A DNA stretch of 64,000 bases from Beijerinckiaceae bacterium (GCA_947454485.1 CANGJJ010000011.1:1-64000); one strand, 5' to 3'; numbered from the stretch's first letter, positions 1 to 8,607 are shown. Notes: generated from the sequence alone by a model not told the origin. A program made the numbers and translations.

Positions 1-1
1 A

Positions 2-1804
2 GACATGACTTTTGAGGCAGGCACCGGGGTTGCTTTGCGGGCGCGTCTTGTGCCCCCTGCACACGCTTCTTTGCCCGGGGGCTATGATTTTGCGCGCGAT
101 GCTTTCTTTGCGCGGTTGGGCGCTGTAGGCAGTTTGATTGGCTCCGTTGAACCCACTTTGATTGAGACACCAGCCGATCTGACCTTGCGGTTTTATGCGC
201 ATATTGACCGCATCAGAAATGCTCTCGCCAAGCGTGTGGAGGCAAGTATTGGTGGGCCTTCGGGCGCGATTGGTGCGGCCATGGTGACTGGCAAGCGCGA
301 TTATTTGGATGATCCGACGCGGGAGACCATTCGCGAGGCGGGGATTTTTCACATCATCACCATTGCTGGTGTGCAGATGACTTTGGTGGCTGGCATTTTC
401 TTTCTCGGCTTTCGCCGTCTGTTGGCTTTATCGCGCACTTTGGCGCTGCATTATCCGATCAAGAAATGGGCGGCTGGTCTCGCGATCTTTGCGGCGATTG
501 CTTATGACATTTTGACCGGCTCGCGCGTTGGGACCGATCGCGCGCTTTACATGACTGTGATCATGCTTGGCGCAGTTCTGTGTGATCGTGAAGCTTTTTC
601 GATGCGTAATCTTGCGCTCGCCGCTTTTATCGTTGTGCTGGTCGAGCCGGAGGCCCTGTTGGGTGCGAGCTTTCAATTGTCATTCGCTGCGGTCGCGGGG
701 TTGATTGCGATTTGGGAGCTACGCTCAGCGGCAAGCAATCGCGCTTTTGCTTTGAAATCCACTCCCCAGAAGGCGCGTATGGACTATCATGACAAATTCT
801 TGCTGGCGCTTGATCGCGCGCGGCACGGGCCATTCAGCATGTTGCTGTCCACAATCTGTGCGACGGCCTGCACTTTGTCTTTCATGGCCTATAATTTCCA
901 CGAACTCAGCCCCTATGTGCTGATCGGCAATCCACTGACTTTGGCGATGATTGAATTTTTCGCGGTGCCGGCTGCGCTGCTGGGTAGTTTTCTCTATCCA
1001 CTTGGGCTCGATCAATGGATCTGGCTTTATCTCGGCCTTGGGATTGATCTTGTCATGTGGCTTGCGCGCTGGATTTCAGATTTGCCGGGCGCAACGGTTC
1101 ATCTCAAAGCTTTTGCGCCATGGACTTTGAATTTTCTGGCACTGGCGGTGCTTTGCGCAGTTCTCTGGCGCAGTTGGTTGATGAAAGCGCTTGCTTTGCC
1201 GCTTTTGGCGATTGGGATGTGGGGAACGGTTTTGGGCGATCCTTTTGATGTCGTCATTGCACCACAGGGGGATGTTGTGGGTTTTCGTGGCTCTGATGGC
1301 AGGCTTATGGTGATGGGCGCGCGGCCAAATAGTTTCACAGTTGAGCAATGGCTACGCGCGGATGGAGATGGGCGACCGGCAGCCAAGAGCGTGAGCGTGA
1401 CACCGCGCAAGACTGTTGCGGGCGCTGCTGCGCGCTGTGATGCATATGGCTGTGTTGGTGAACTCAGCGATGGGCGTTTGGTTTCGCTGGTTTTGGACGA
1501 GCGCAATTTTGCCGAAGATTGTGCGAAGGCCGATGTGATCGTCTCGCCACTTTATGCCCCCACGGGTTGTTCTGCTGAATTGGTTCTGGATGGAGGGCGA
1601 CTGCGCGAGACAGGCGCTGTGATGTTCAGGGTCGGCTCGCCTGATCTTCAAATGCGCAGCGACCGCGCGATGGGTGAAAACCGGCCCTGGTCGCTTGCGC
1701 CGCGTGGTCAACCCCGCAACGCAAATGGCGCGCCCAAAGGACGCGCCCTGCAAGACTGGCAAGATGAGGAGGGGGAGGGGCCTGAGGCACCTCCCTTCCG
1801 CTGA
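2..1804 (+). CDS. comEC: ComEC/Rec2-family DNA uptake protein, 5'-truncated
   Basis: Inner-membrane channel protein that carries transforming DNA into the cytoplasm. The reading frame is open from the first bases of the window, so the N-terminus, including most of the DUF4131-like part, lies outside. The competence domain starts near visible residue 88 (VTGKRDYL, then ITIAGVQMTLVAG) and continues as a series of hydrophobic segments to about residue 405. The remaining C-terminal part is soluble and ends in a Pro/Glu-rich tail. It lacks an HxHxDH metallo-beta-lactamase motif, as in many alphaproteobacterial ComEC proteins. The stop codon directly abuts the end of the convergent lexA gene. The family assignment is firm; whether the cell is naturally competent cannot be judged. 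Confidence 0.9.
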   Translation, partial: DMTFEAGTGVALRARLVPPAHASLPGGYDFARDAFFARLGAVGSLIGSVEPTLIETPADLTLRFYAHIDRIRNALAKRVEASIGGPSGAIGAAMVTGKRDYLDDPTRETIREAGIFHIITIAGVQMTLVAGIFFLGFRRLLALSRTLALHYPIKKWAAGLAIFAAIAYDILTGSRVGTDRALYMTVIMLGAVLCDREAFSMRNLALAAFIVVLVEPEALLGASFQLSFAAVAGLIAIWELRSAASNRAFALKSTPQKARMDYHDKFLLALDRARHGPFSMLLSTICATACTLSFMAYNFHELSPYVLIGNPLTLAMIEFFAVPAALLGSFLYPLGLDQWIWLYLGLGIDLVMWLARWISDLPGATVHLKAFAPWTLNFLALAVLCAVLWRSWLMKALALPLLAIGMWGTVLGDPFDVVIAPQGDVVGFRGSDGRLMVMGARPNSFTVEQWLRADGDGRPAAKSVSVTPRKTVAGAAARCDAYGCVGELSDGRLVSLVLDERNFAEDCAKADVIVSPLYAPTGCSAELVLDGGRLRETGAVMFRVGSPDLQMRSDRAMGENRPWSLAPRGQPRNANGAPKGRALQDWQDEEGEGPEAPPFR

Positions 1805-2524
1805 TCAGTAACGGCGCATCAGATTGACGAGACGGCCCTGAATGCGCACGCGGTCCGGCCCAAAGATGCGCGTCTCATAAGCAGGATTGGCAGCCTCAAG
1901 CGCGATGGAGGCACCGCGCTTGCGCAAGCGCTTCAAGGTTGCCTCTTCATCATCAATCAGAGCCACAACGATATCGCCAGTCTCTGCTGTGTCCTGCTTG
2001 CGGATGATGACCACATCCTGGTCGAGAATGCCGGCCTCGATCATCGAGTCACCGCGCACTTCGAGTGCATAATGATCACCCGTGCCGAGCATATCGGCGG
2101 GCATGCCAATCGTGTGACTGCGGCTCTGAATGGCGCTGATGGGGGTGCCAGCCGCGATCCGGCCCATGACCGGGATCATGACGGAATTGCCGCTGCCATC
2201 CTCATCATTGGCTGAAGCTGTGGGAGCGGGGGTGCGCACACGGCCCAGATTGCCCTCGATGACGGAGGGGGAGAAACGGCCGCTACGGGCTCCTGGTGCA
2301 GGGGTCGAGGACTCGGGCAGGCGCAGCACTTCCAGCGCGCGGGCCCGGTTGGGCAGGCGGCGAATGAAGCCACGCTCTTCCAGAGCCATGATGAGCCGGT
2401 GAATGCCTGATTTGGAGCGCAGATCCAGCGCATCCTTCATCTCGTCGAAGGAGGGCGGAACACCGGCCTCCTTCAGCCGCTCATTGATAAAGCGCAGCAG
2501 CTCGCTTTGCTTCTTTGTCAGCAT
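1805..2524 (-). CDS. lexA: LexA SOS repressor / S24 self-cleaving protease
   Basis: Represses SOS genes and cleaves itself when RecA filaments form on damaged DNA. The protein is 239 aa. A winged-helix DNA-binding domain spans residues 1-65. A long Ser/Gly/Pro-rich hinge (about 70-115) follows, then the cleavage site Ala125-Gly126 in GRIAAGTP. The catalytic dyad is Ser160 (GDSM) and Lys198 (ATLKRL). All residues needed for autocleavage are present. The gene converges with comEC with no intervening base. A GTTC-N7-GTTC operator lies 112 nt upstream, consistent with autoregulation. Confidence 0.97.
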   Translation of the reverse strand: MLTKKQSELLRFINERLKEAGVPPSFDEMKDALDLRSKSGIHRLIMALEERGFIRRLPNRARALEVLRLPESSTPAPGARSGRFSPSVIEGNLGRVRTPAPTASANDEDGSGNSVMIPVMGRIAAGTPISAIQSRSHTIGMPADMLGTGDHYALEVRGDSMIEAGILDQDVVIIRKQDTAETGDIVVALIDDEEATLKRLRKRGASIALEAANPAYETRIFGPDRVRIQGRLVNLMRRY

Positions 2525-2635
2525 GGCATCCTCTCAATGGTACCGTCCCTGTGGCCGGCGCGCAGTAACCTGCGGAAGTGTTGCATCCCTGACCTTAAGG
2601 GAATCGCTTAAACAAAGCGTGAACAGACCCTATAT

Positions 2636-2650
2636 GTTCTATATGCGTTC
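2636..2650. promoter_or_regulatory. SOS box (LexA operator), GTTC-N7-GTTC
   Basis: The sequence GTTC-TATATGC-GTTC is a direct repeat with a 7-nt spacer, equal to GAAC-N7-GAAC on the lexA strand. This is the known alphaproteobacterial LexA-binding consensus. The AT-rich spacer (TATATG) could overlap a lexA -10 element. The box sits in the 251-bp space between lexA and the divergent sapC-like gene, so it could act on either. Confidence 0.82.
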
Positions 2651-2775
2651 TGCAAGAGGGTTCTTCGGGGCTTTGGTGGATTCTGTAACGCGGCAGTATT
2701 GCACTGTAACAATAACTGTGTCACTAAAGGCCCGTTTTCAGACGACCTATTTCAGGTGCAACCCTTTGGTGTTCA

Positions 2776-3480
2776 ATGACCAACCAGCTTTTGTTTTATT
2801 CTGACGTTGTTCCTCTCAATCGCGAGACCCATAAAAACTCCAAGATCAACGTGAAGCCGGAGCGTTATTCTGCTTATCGCGGTGCCAATCTCGTTCCCGC
2901 TTTGGTGGATGAATTTGTCGCGGCTTCAGCACATCTTCCTTTGATTTTCATGCCGACCGCTGAGGCACCTGCGCCTTGTTTTCTGCTCGGGCTGCGCAAT
3001 GGCGTGAATGCCTGCATTGGTGCAGATGGCAAATGGAATGGTGATTACATTCCCGCTTATCTGCGCCGCCATCCCTTTATCTTGGGCGAAATGCCCGGCA
3101 GTGAGCCGCTCGTTTGCGTCGACAAGACGCATATCTCGGAGGAAGAGGGCGAGGCTTTGTTTACCGGTGAGGGAACAGAGACCCCTGTCTTGATCGAAAT
3201 GGTGCGGCTGACGAATGATTATTTCGAAGCCAGCAAGCGCACGGAAGCTTTCGCCAAGACCCTTCAGTCCATGGGGCTTCTGCGCAGCGTGAATATTGAC
3301 GTGAAGTTCGAGGGTGGCGACACGCTTGGCTTGCACGGCATTTTGACGATTGACGAAGAGAAGCTGGCCGCGCTCAGCGACGAAGACTTCGTGAAGCTGC
3401 GCAAAGAGGGCTATTTGCCTGCGATCTATGGCCATATGTTCTCGCTCGCCAATGTCGAGCGGGTACGTCGCCTGTCGTAA
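2776..3480 (+). CDS. SapC-family protein
   Basis: The 234-aa protein matches the SapC family in overall pattern: an N-terminal part with HxNxKI-like spacing (THKNSKINVKP), LPLIFM, a central Y-I-P-A-Y-L-R-R-H-P-F motif, and a C-terminal Y-L-P-A-I-Y-G-H motif. SapC was named from an S-layer-linked locus, but its biochemical role is not known. There is no signal peptide or membrane segment. The Shine-Dalgarno sequence before the ATG is weak. It is transcribed divergently from lexA and shares the intergenic region with the SOS box. A strong hairpin terminator follows the stop codon. Confidence 0.8.
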   Translation: MTNQLLFYSDVVPLNRETHKNSKINVKPERYSAYRGANLVPALVDEFVAASAHLPLIFMPTAEAPAPCFLLGLRNGVNACIGADGKWNGDYIPAYLRRHPFILGEMPGSEPLVCVDKTHISEEEGEALFTGEGTETPVLIEMVRLTNDYFEASKRTEAFAKTLQSMGLLRSVNIDVKFEGGDTLGLHGILTIDEEKLAALSDEDFVKLRKEGYLPAIYGHMFSLANVERVRRLS

Positions 3481-3487
3481 TTTAGAA

Positions 3488-3518
3488 AGCGCGCAGCCTA
3501 GGTGCTGCGCGCTGTTTT
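3488..3518. terminator. Bidirectional intrinsic terminator
   Basis: A perfect 10-bp stem AGCGCGCAGC/GCTGCGCGCT with a 6-nt CTAGGT loop is followed by a short T run on the + strand. It lies between the convergent sapC-like gene and the tripartite-type receptor gene. Confidence 0.8.
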
Positions 3519-4546
3519 CATTTGCCGGGTTCGTAGAGGGCTTTGGCGCGCTTGATGATATTAGGCGGCACATTCAGCATGCTCTCGGCCACGGCCTGTG
3601 CCTGCGCACCTGTTGATGGGCTGATGTCCATCTTTGCCTTTTGGGCTTCTGCAAGGAAGTCAGGATCTTTAATCATCGCATCGAAGGCTTTGCGCAAAGC
3701 CTCAAGTCGGGCGGGCGGTACATCGGCTGTTGTGACGAAGGCGCGTGAAATTCCCATATCGGCTGACATGAAGCGCAGGACCTGACGATCTTCGTCATTT
3801 TTTGCCAATTCATACATCAAAGGGACATCTGGCAAATCGGGCGCGCGTTCCAGCCCGATTTGCACGAGAATGGTCACCTTCTTCTCAGCAAGCCAGTGCG
3901 GATGTCCGCTCTTCCATGAGGCCCAGCTGTTGGAACCACGACCACCGACTTCGCCTTTTTCCATCGCCAGATTCACATCATTGCCGCCGGGATAACCAGC
4001 GACGATACGGAATTTTGTACCAACCATCTGATTGAGCGCGGCAGGATAGATATAAGAGGTCGAGGCAGCGCCGGGTGCACCCACCACAAGCTCACGGTCC
4101 ATTACATCCTGAATCGATGTGATCCCGGTCGTGTGCCATGAGTTGATCACATTGGGAGAATTGGTCGTATTGCCGATCCAGCCCATTTTGCGAACATCAA
4201 ATTCAACACCTTGCGTCCCAATGGCCTGCAGCACGGGCATGTTCTGGAAGATGGCATGGAGGACGGTGCCATCACGCGGCGCAACGCGGGCCAGATAATT
4301 GGCAGCAGCCACTCCAAGCCCACCGGGCATATTGCGGACCGAGATGCTGGGATTGCCAGGAATGAACCGGGTCAGGTGGCGCGAGACCAAACGTGCGCGC
4401 AAATCATAATCGCCGCCGGGGGAGGTTGGTACCACCATCTCAAGCGTGCGGCCTTTGTAAAAATCAGCAACCTCATCGGCTTTCGCCGCAGAAGCCGCTG
4501 CCAAGAGGCTGAGGCCAATGATGGCAGAATGCGCAAAGCGCAGCAT
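3518..4546 (-). CDS. Bug-family (TctC-like) tripartite tricarboxylate transporter substrate-binding protein
   Basis: Periplasmic receptor that captures a small carboxylate for a TctAB-type permease. The 342-aa product starts with a signal peptide (MLRFAHSAIIGLSLLAAASA, cleaved near AKA). The mature part has the family pattern: DFYKGRTLEMVVPTSPGGDYD, then NMPGGLGVAAANYLA. The start at 4546 is chosen because AGGGAGGA lies 8 nt upstream; an ATG 48 nt further out has no such site. No tctA or tctB genes are adjacent, so it is an orphan receptor here. The ligand is unknown. Confidence 0.85.
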   Translation of the reverse strand: MLRFAHSAIIGLSLLAAASAAKADEVADFYKGRTLEMVVPTSPGGDYDLRARLVSRHLTRFIPGNPSISVRNMPGGLGVAAANYLARVAPRDGTVLHAIFQNMPVLQAIGTQGVEFDVRKMGWIGNTTNSPNVINSWHTTGITSIQDVMDRELVVGAPGAASTSYIYPAALNQMVGTKFRIVAGYPGGNDVNLAMEKGEVGGRGSNSWASWKSGHPHWLAEKKVTILVQIGLERAPDLPDVPLMYELAKNDEDRQVLRFMSADMGISRAFVTTADVPPARLEALRKAFDAMIKDPDFLAEAQKAKMDISPSTGAQAQAVAESMLNVPPNIIKRAKALYEPGK

Positions 4547-4683
4547 GAGATGTCCTCCCTTGTTTGTGCTTGCACAATCTGGAGCCAGGTGCATCCTGTC
4601 AACAGCGCTCGCGATTTATTGAGCTGAGCGCGGGCGTGAGCCCTGACTGTTCGGTACAAATGATTTTTTTGGGAGAATTTCAG

Positions 4684-5157
4684 ATGCGTCTTCTTATCCT
4701 CTGTGTCATGGGCGGCGTGGCTTTGGCTGCTTCCTCCGCCTCAGCCCTCACGCCCAGCGAATGTAGTGCTAAATTTCAGGAGGCACGCAAAGCTGGCTCG
4801 CTGAATGGTCAGCGCTGGAATGACTTTCGGGCAGCCCAGTGCGGCTCTGAGGCCTCTGCGACAATGGCGCAGGCGACCTCGCAGACTGCCCCCCAAGCCA
4901 GCTCGCAAGCCAATCAGCAAGCCGCGCCTGCTGCGGCCAATCCTCTGAAGGCGGCTCCCAAACCAACCAGCGCGCTTGTCTTCCCCAAGGGGATCGCCGA
5001 GCAATTTGCCAAGGAGAAGCCCGCCAGTGCACGTCGCAAGACCTGTGGCGCACAGTTCCGGGCGAATAAGGCCAGCGGCGGCAATGGCGGTTTGCGCTGG
5101 ATCCAGCCCGGTGGCGGCTATTGGTCCGAATGCAACAAGAGCCTGAAAGGGGCTTGA
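4684..5157 (+). CDS. Small secreted protein with duplicated Cys motif, function unknown
   Basis: The 157-aa product has a clear signal peptide (residues 1-21, ending ASSASA). The mature region has two similar modules separated by an Ala/Gln/Pro-rich linker (about 58-95). Module 1 has Cys27 and Cys53 around a CSAKFQEARKAG...RW core. Module 2 has Cys121 and Cys150 around CGAQFRANKASG...RW. This suggests two disulfide-bonded loops in the periplasm. The start is chosen at MRLLIL because GGGAG precedes it and the signal peptide begins there. It is divergent from the Bug receptor gene. Similar proteins are usually listed as hypothetical; I assign no function. Confidence 0.75.
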   Translation: MRLLILCVMGGVALAASSASALTPSECSAKFQEARKAGSLNGQRWNDFRAAQCGSEASATMAQATSQTAPQASSQANQQAAPAAANPLKAAPKPTSALVFPKGIAEQFAKEKPASARRKTCGAQFRANKASGGNGGLRWIQPGGGYWSECNKSLKGA

Positions 5158-5265
5158 GGGCAGAAGGCTGGGGGCGGTCCGCCATCTTCGCCTTTTGGCC
5201 GAAGTTGCGGCATGGACAGGGTGGGCGGGCAACCGTATAAAGCAGCGTCTTTTTAGAGGCCCGCC

Positions 5266-5952
5266 ATGCAGGATGTTGTGACCCTTTCCGCCGACCGCCG
5301 CCGCAATATGGTGGACTGCCAGTTGCGCACTTTCGATGTGACGGATCTGGCTGTCCTCGATGCCGTCGAAGCGGTGCCGCGTGAGCGCTTCATTCCCAAT
5401 GCTGATCCGGCGGTTGCCTATTCGGATGCAGCGCTGTCGATCACGATGGGCCAGTCTCGTCGTGGGATGATGTTGCCGATGATATTGGCACGGCTCATTC
5501 AGGCTGCGGATCTGACGAAAGATTGCAAGGTTCTGGATATTGGCGGGGCCACTGGCTATTCGGCAGCTGTGCTGAGTCAGCTTGCAGGCCATGTCGTTGC
5601 GCTGGAATCGGATGCTGCCTTCAGTGCTGCGGCTGCGAGCAATTTTGCAGCACTGGGACTGACCAATGTGTCGACTGTGACGGGGCCGCTTGAGAGCGGC
5701 GCCAAGGCGCAGGGTCCTTATGATGTGATCCTCGTCAACGGTGCTGTTGAGGATGGTCTGGGTGCTTTGTGCCAGCAGTTGAGCCCCGGTGGACGCTTGC
5801 TAGTCATCACACGTGCAGCTGGGCAGGTGGGTCTGTCTGGCAAAGCGAATCGTCTTGACCGTGTCGGGCAGGATGTGAGCACGCGCTATCTTTTTGATGC
5901 AGCAGCGCCTGTGCTGCAGGGTTTTGAGCGTAAGGCGTCGTTTGTTTTTTGA
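5266..5952 (+). CDS. Protein-L-isoaspartate O-methyltransferase-like (Pcm family)
   Basis: SAM-dependent methyltransferase of the protein-repair Pcm family, 228 aa. The SAM-binding motif I reads VLDIGGATGYSAAVL near residue 88. An N-terminal RRNMVDCQLRT and ERFIP segment is typical of the alphaproteobacterial branch. The canonical substrate loop GQTISQP of true Pcm is replaced by MGQSRRGMMLP, so repair of isoaspartate is not certain. AGAGGC precedes the ATG. tolC follows 179 bp downstream, an arrangement often seen in related genomes. Confidence 0.8.
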   Translation: MQDVVTLSADRRRNMVDCQLRTFDVTDLAVLDAVEAVPRERFIPNADPAVAYSDAALSITMGQSRRGMMLPMILARLIQAADLTKDCKVLDIGGATGYSAAVLSQLAGHVVALESDAAFSAAAASNFAALGLTNVSTVTGPLESGAKAQGPYDVILVNGAVEDGLGALCQQLSPGGRLLVITRAAGQVGLSGKANRLDRVGQDVSTRYLFDAAAPVLQGFERKASFVF

Positions 5953-6131
5953 TTCGGCCGATGCTTAAATCGGTGTGGCGCAGCCTTGGCCCGCCTCTGT
6001 GAAAGTTATCTGCGGCCCGGCGGTTCCTGTGGAAGCGCTAAGGTTGTATATTGATTTTGCTCTGATTCTGGTTGTGCCACCTGGCCGCTGGAATGATTTC
6101 TGGGGTCCGGGGGCCCGATATCGAGGTTCTG

Positions 6132-7550
6132 ATGAGCAGTCTCGGCGTAACGCGCCATAGCTTTGTGCGACGTTTTCGGGCTTTTGCGCCCGTCTCGTTG
6201 GCGGTGCTCGCTTTGGCATGTGCATCTTCTTTCGCACAGGCTGAAACAATGTCTGGCGCGCTCTCAAAGGCCTATGGCTTCAGCCCCGATCTCAATCAGC
6301 AGCGCGCCTCCACACGCGCCAGTGACGAAGGTGTGTCGCGCGCCAATGGTGCTTGGCGTCCCACTGTGACAGGCACTGCAACGGCAGGCGGGCAAGAGAC
6401 ACGCATTCAGGCGCCCGGCAAATTGACGGAGACGACAACGTTTCCGCGCACTGCAGGCGTTGCGTTGACGCAGACGCTCTATAATGGCGGGCGCACAGGC
6501 AATACGGTGCGTCAGGCTGAATCCACCGTCATGCAGTCGCGTGAGACGTTGCGCCTGAGCGAGCAGAATGTGCTTTCGGCTGCAGCCGCTGCCTATATGA
6601 ATGTGCTGCGCGATACCGCCTTGCTCACTCTTCAGCAGAACAATGTTGATGTGTTGCAGCAGCAGCTCAAACAGACTGAAGATCGCTTTCAGGTCGGTGA
6701 AGTGACGCAGACCGATGTTGCGCAGGCGCAAGCCGCTTTGGCGCAAGGTCAGGCGCAGGCTTTCACCGCGCGCTCGCAATTGCAGATCAGCCTTTCCGTC
6801 TATCGTCAGTTGATCGGCGAACAACCTCGTAATCTTGAACCAGCCCGACCGGTCGATGCACTTCTGCCCAAGACTTTGGAGGAGGCTGTTGGTCTCTCCC
6901 AAAAGCAGCATCCCCAGATTCAGGCGGCGCTTCATGCTGTCGATGTTGCGGCACTTGCTGTGACGATCCAGGAAGGCGCTTTGTTGCCGACCGTCAGTGT
7001 CACCGGCTCTGCGCAAGCAGCACGTGATCCTGTTTCGAGCGGCACGGCCAATCAGCGCAGCGAGATTCTCTCTGCCATCGCGACACTTTCGGTGCCAATC
7101 TATGAGGGTGGCGTGACCTATGCGGCGGTGCGCCAAGCCAAGGAGCAGCTTGGTCAGGCCCGTTTGCAGGCCGACTTGCAACGCGAGTCGATCCGCGCAC
7201 AGGTCGTGGCCGCTTGGGGTGCTTATCAGAACACCCGCCTCGTCATTCAGTCCTATCAGGCTCAGGTGCGCGCCAATGAGATCGCGCTGAATGGCGTGCG
7301 TGAAGAGGCCAAGGCCGGCACTCGCACAACGCTGGATGTGTTGAATGCGCAGCAGCTCCTCTTGACCTCGCGTGCCAATCTTATCAGCGCCCAGCGCGAT
7401 CAGGTGGTGAACTCCTATGCCCTTTTGGCGGCCACCGGCCGTCTTTCGGCCGATGTTCTGGGCCTGAAGGCTGTGGCTTATGATCCGACTGTCCATTACC
7501 AGCAGGTGAAGGACAAATGGATCGGGACGCGGACCCCGGACGGCAACTAA
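6132..7550 (+). CDS. tolC: TolC-family outer membrane efflux/type I secretion channel
   Basis: Trimeric outer-membrane beta-barrel and periplasmic tunnel used by tripartite efflux pumps and type I secretion. The 472-aa product has a signal peptide (about residues 1-36, SSFAQA). Two structural repeats follow, with the outer-membrane efflux pattern LxQALYNGG near residue 115 and VPIYEGGV near residue 320. Long Gln/Ala-rich helices lie between them. The start is set at MSSLGV, preceded by GAGG and directly leading into the signal peptide; an upstream in-frame ATG would add 20 atypical residues. It is followed by a stable hairpin. Confidence 0.93.
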   Translation: MSSLGVTRHSFVRRFRAFAPVSLAVLALACASSFAQAETMSGALSKAYGFSPDLNQQRASTRASDEGVSRANGAWRPTVTGTATAGGQETRIQAPGKLTETTTFPRTAGVALTQTLYNGGRTGNTVRQAESTVMQSRETLRLSEQNVLSAAAAAYMNVLRDTALLTLQQNNVDVLQQQLKQTEDRFQVGEVTQTDVAQAQAALAQGQAQAFTARSQLQISLSVYRQLIGEQPRNLEPARPVDALLPKTLEEAVGLSQKQHPQIQAALHAVDVAALAVTIQEGALLPTVSVTGSAQAARDPVSSGTANQRSEILSAIATLSVPIYEGGVTYAAVRQAKEQLGQARLQADLQRESIRAQVVAAWGAYQNTRLVIQSYQAQVRANEIALNGVREEAKAGTRTTLDVLNAQQLLLTSRANLISAQRDQVVNSYALLAATGRLSADVLGLKAVAYDPTVHYQQVKDKWIGTRTPDGN

Positions 7551-7575
7551 TCGCTTCTCTTCTCAAGTTTCCCAC

Positions 7576-7597
7576 AAGGCCCGCATCTGCGGGCCTT
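7576..7597 (+). terminator. Hairpin downstream of tolC
   Basis: The perfect 9-bp stem AAGGCCCGC/GCGGGCCTT with loop ATCT starts 25 bp after the tolC stop. It lacks a clean T run (TTGCTCGTTGT follows), so termination strength is uncertain. Confidence 0.5.
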
Positions 7598-7607
7598 GCT
7601 CGTTGTG

Positions 7608-7630
7608 AGTGTCACGTTCATTGTGACACT
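7608..7630. repeat. Perfect 8-bp inverted repeat upstream of popZ-like gene
   Basis: AGTGTCAC-GTTCATT-GTGACACT is an exact inverted repeat with a 7-nt spacer, 47 bp before the popZ-like start. It could be an operator for a dimeric regulator or a second hairpin after tolC. Confidence 0.55.
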
Positions 7631-7677
7631 GGCGTTGCGAATCTTGGAATTCGCTGGTGATGGCTTGAGTAGGTGAC

Positions 7678-8256
7678 ATGAGCGCTGGATTTCCCGCATC
7701 TTCGCAGACGACTGCTGAGCAGCGAGCCCATGAGCCGAGCATGGAGGAGATTCTCGCCTCTATCCGTCGCATCATCGCCGATGATCAGGTTTTGCCGCTG
7801 TCGCGCCCCATGGCTGAGGCACCCCAGCAAGATTTTGCGCCAGCCCCCGAGCCTGAGCCCGTGGCTCCCCCCTCGCGCCCCCTCCTGAACCGGGAGCCCC
7901 TGGCGCCTCGTCCGGCAGCGCGCTCATCTCTTGGCCGTGCAGAGCAGGGTGAGCAGGCCCAGCGCCCATTGGCTCGCTTTGCGACCGGCCCCGCCGTTCC
8001 CCCCGAGCCCGAGCCCCTGCCGCTCGTCTCGCGCGCAGACAGCTCCTTGCTGTCGCAATCGACCGATGCGCGTTTGGCCTCCAGTTTCAATGCGCTGAAT
8101 ACCACTGTCATGTTGCAAGAAGGCGGCATGATCGAGGATGGCGTGAAGGAGCTTTTGCGCCCGATGCTCAAGCAATGGCTCGACGACAATTTGCCTGCCA
8201 TCGTGGAAAAGCTGGTGCGCGCCGAGATCGAACGCGTGGCGCGCGGCACGCGCTGA
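7678..8256 (+). CDS. popZ: PopZ/DUF2497-family polar organizing protein
   Basis: The 192-aa protein has the PopZ family signature EPSMEEILASIRRIIADD at about residues 19-36 and a C-terminal helical module (LLRPMLKQWLDDNLPAIVEKL) at about 160-180. The two are joined by a long Pro/Arg-rich acidic spacer. PopZ forms a polar hub that anchors the chromosome origin and cell-cycle proteins in Caulobacter and relatives. The spacer is low-complexity, as in characterised PopZ. AGGTGAC precedes the ATG. Function in this organism is inferred from family membership only. Confidence 0.8.
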   Translation: MSAGFPASSQTTAEQRAHEPSMEEILASIRRIIADDQVLPLSRPMAEAPQQDFAPAPEPEPVAPPSRPLLNREPLAPRPAARSSLGRAEQGEQAQRPLARFATGPAVPPEPEPLPLVSRADSSLLSQSTDARLASSFNALNTTVMLQEGGMIEDGVKELLRPMLKQWLDDNLPAIVEKLVRAEIERVARGTR

Positions 8257-8259
8257 GGC

Positions 8260-8607
8260 TCAGCCTCTTCCCAACAAGATCCGCGTGGCGGCTTTCAGCC
8301 GCTCCCATAAAGTCTGTTTCGGGGCCTCTGTCACTTGGGTGGCGGGGGCCTCAATCCGTTCTTGGGGGTGGCTTTCGGGCAGGGCGAGGGGAGCTTCGGG
8401 GTCGGGCTTTGTCACCTCGTCATAGCCCAGACGCGAGGTCTGATAGGACAGGCCGGAGCCGGGCACCCCAATCGTGCCGCGCAGGCCATCTTTGTTGAGA
8501 TTCACATTGGCTCCCGCTACGCCCAAAGTGGCGCTGACGCCTGACTTGCTGAGATTGATCTTGAAGCCGGGAAAGATCGAGAGGCTGCGGCGAAAACGAA
8601 AGCCCAT
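8260..8607 (-). CDS. DUF4236 domain protein
   Basis: The 115-aa product begins with the DUF4236 pattern: GFRFRRSLSIFPGFKINLSKSG, then GVPGSGLSYQT (residues 2-57). The C-terminal half is Pro/Glu-rich and ends in a basic helix. The function of the family is not known. It is convergent with the popZ-like gene, with 3 nt between the stops, and divergent from valS. AAGGAT lies upstream of the ATG. Confidence 0.75.
   Translation of the reverse strand: MGFRFRRSLSIFPGFKINLSKSGVSATLGVAGANVNLNKDGLRGTIGVPGSGLSYQTSRLGYDEVTKPDPEAPLALPESHPQERIEAPATQVTEAPKQTLWERLKAATRILLGRG

Noticed and set aside
2621-2639. GAAC...GTTC inverted pair near the SOS box
   Set aside because: The spacer is 11 nt and does not match the known LexA spacing; the adjacent GTTC-N7-GTTC fits exactly.
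6264-7496. 410-codon open frame antisense to tolC
   Set aside because: It mirrors the tolC coding frame and its translation has low-complexity composition with no domain.
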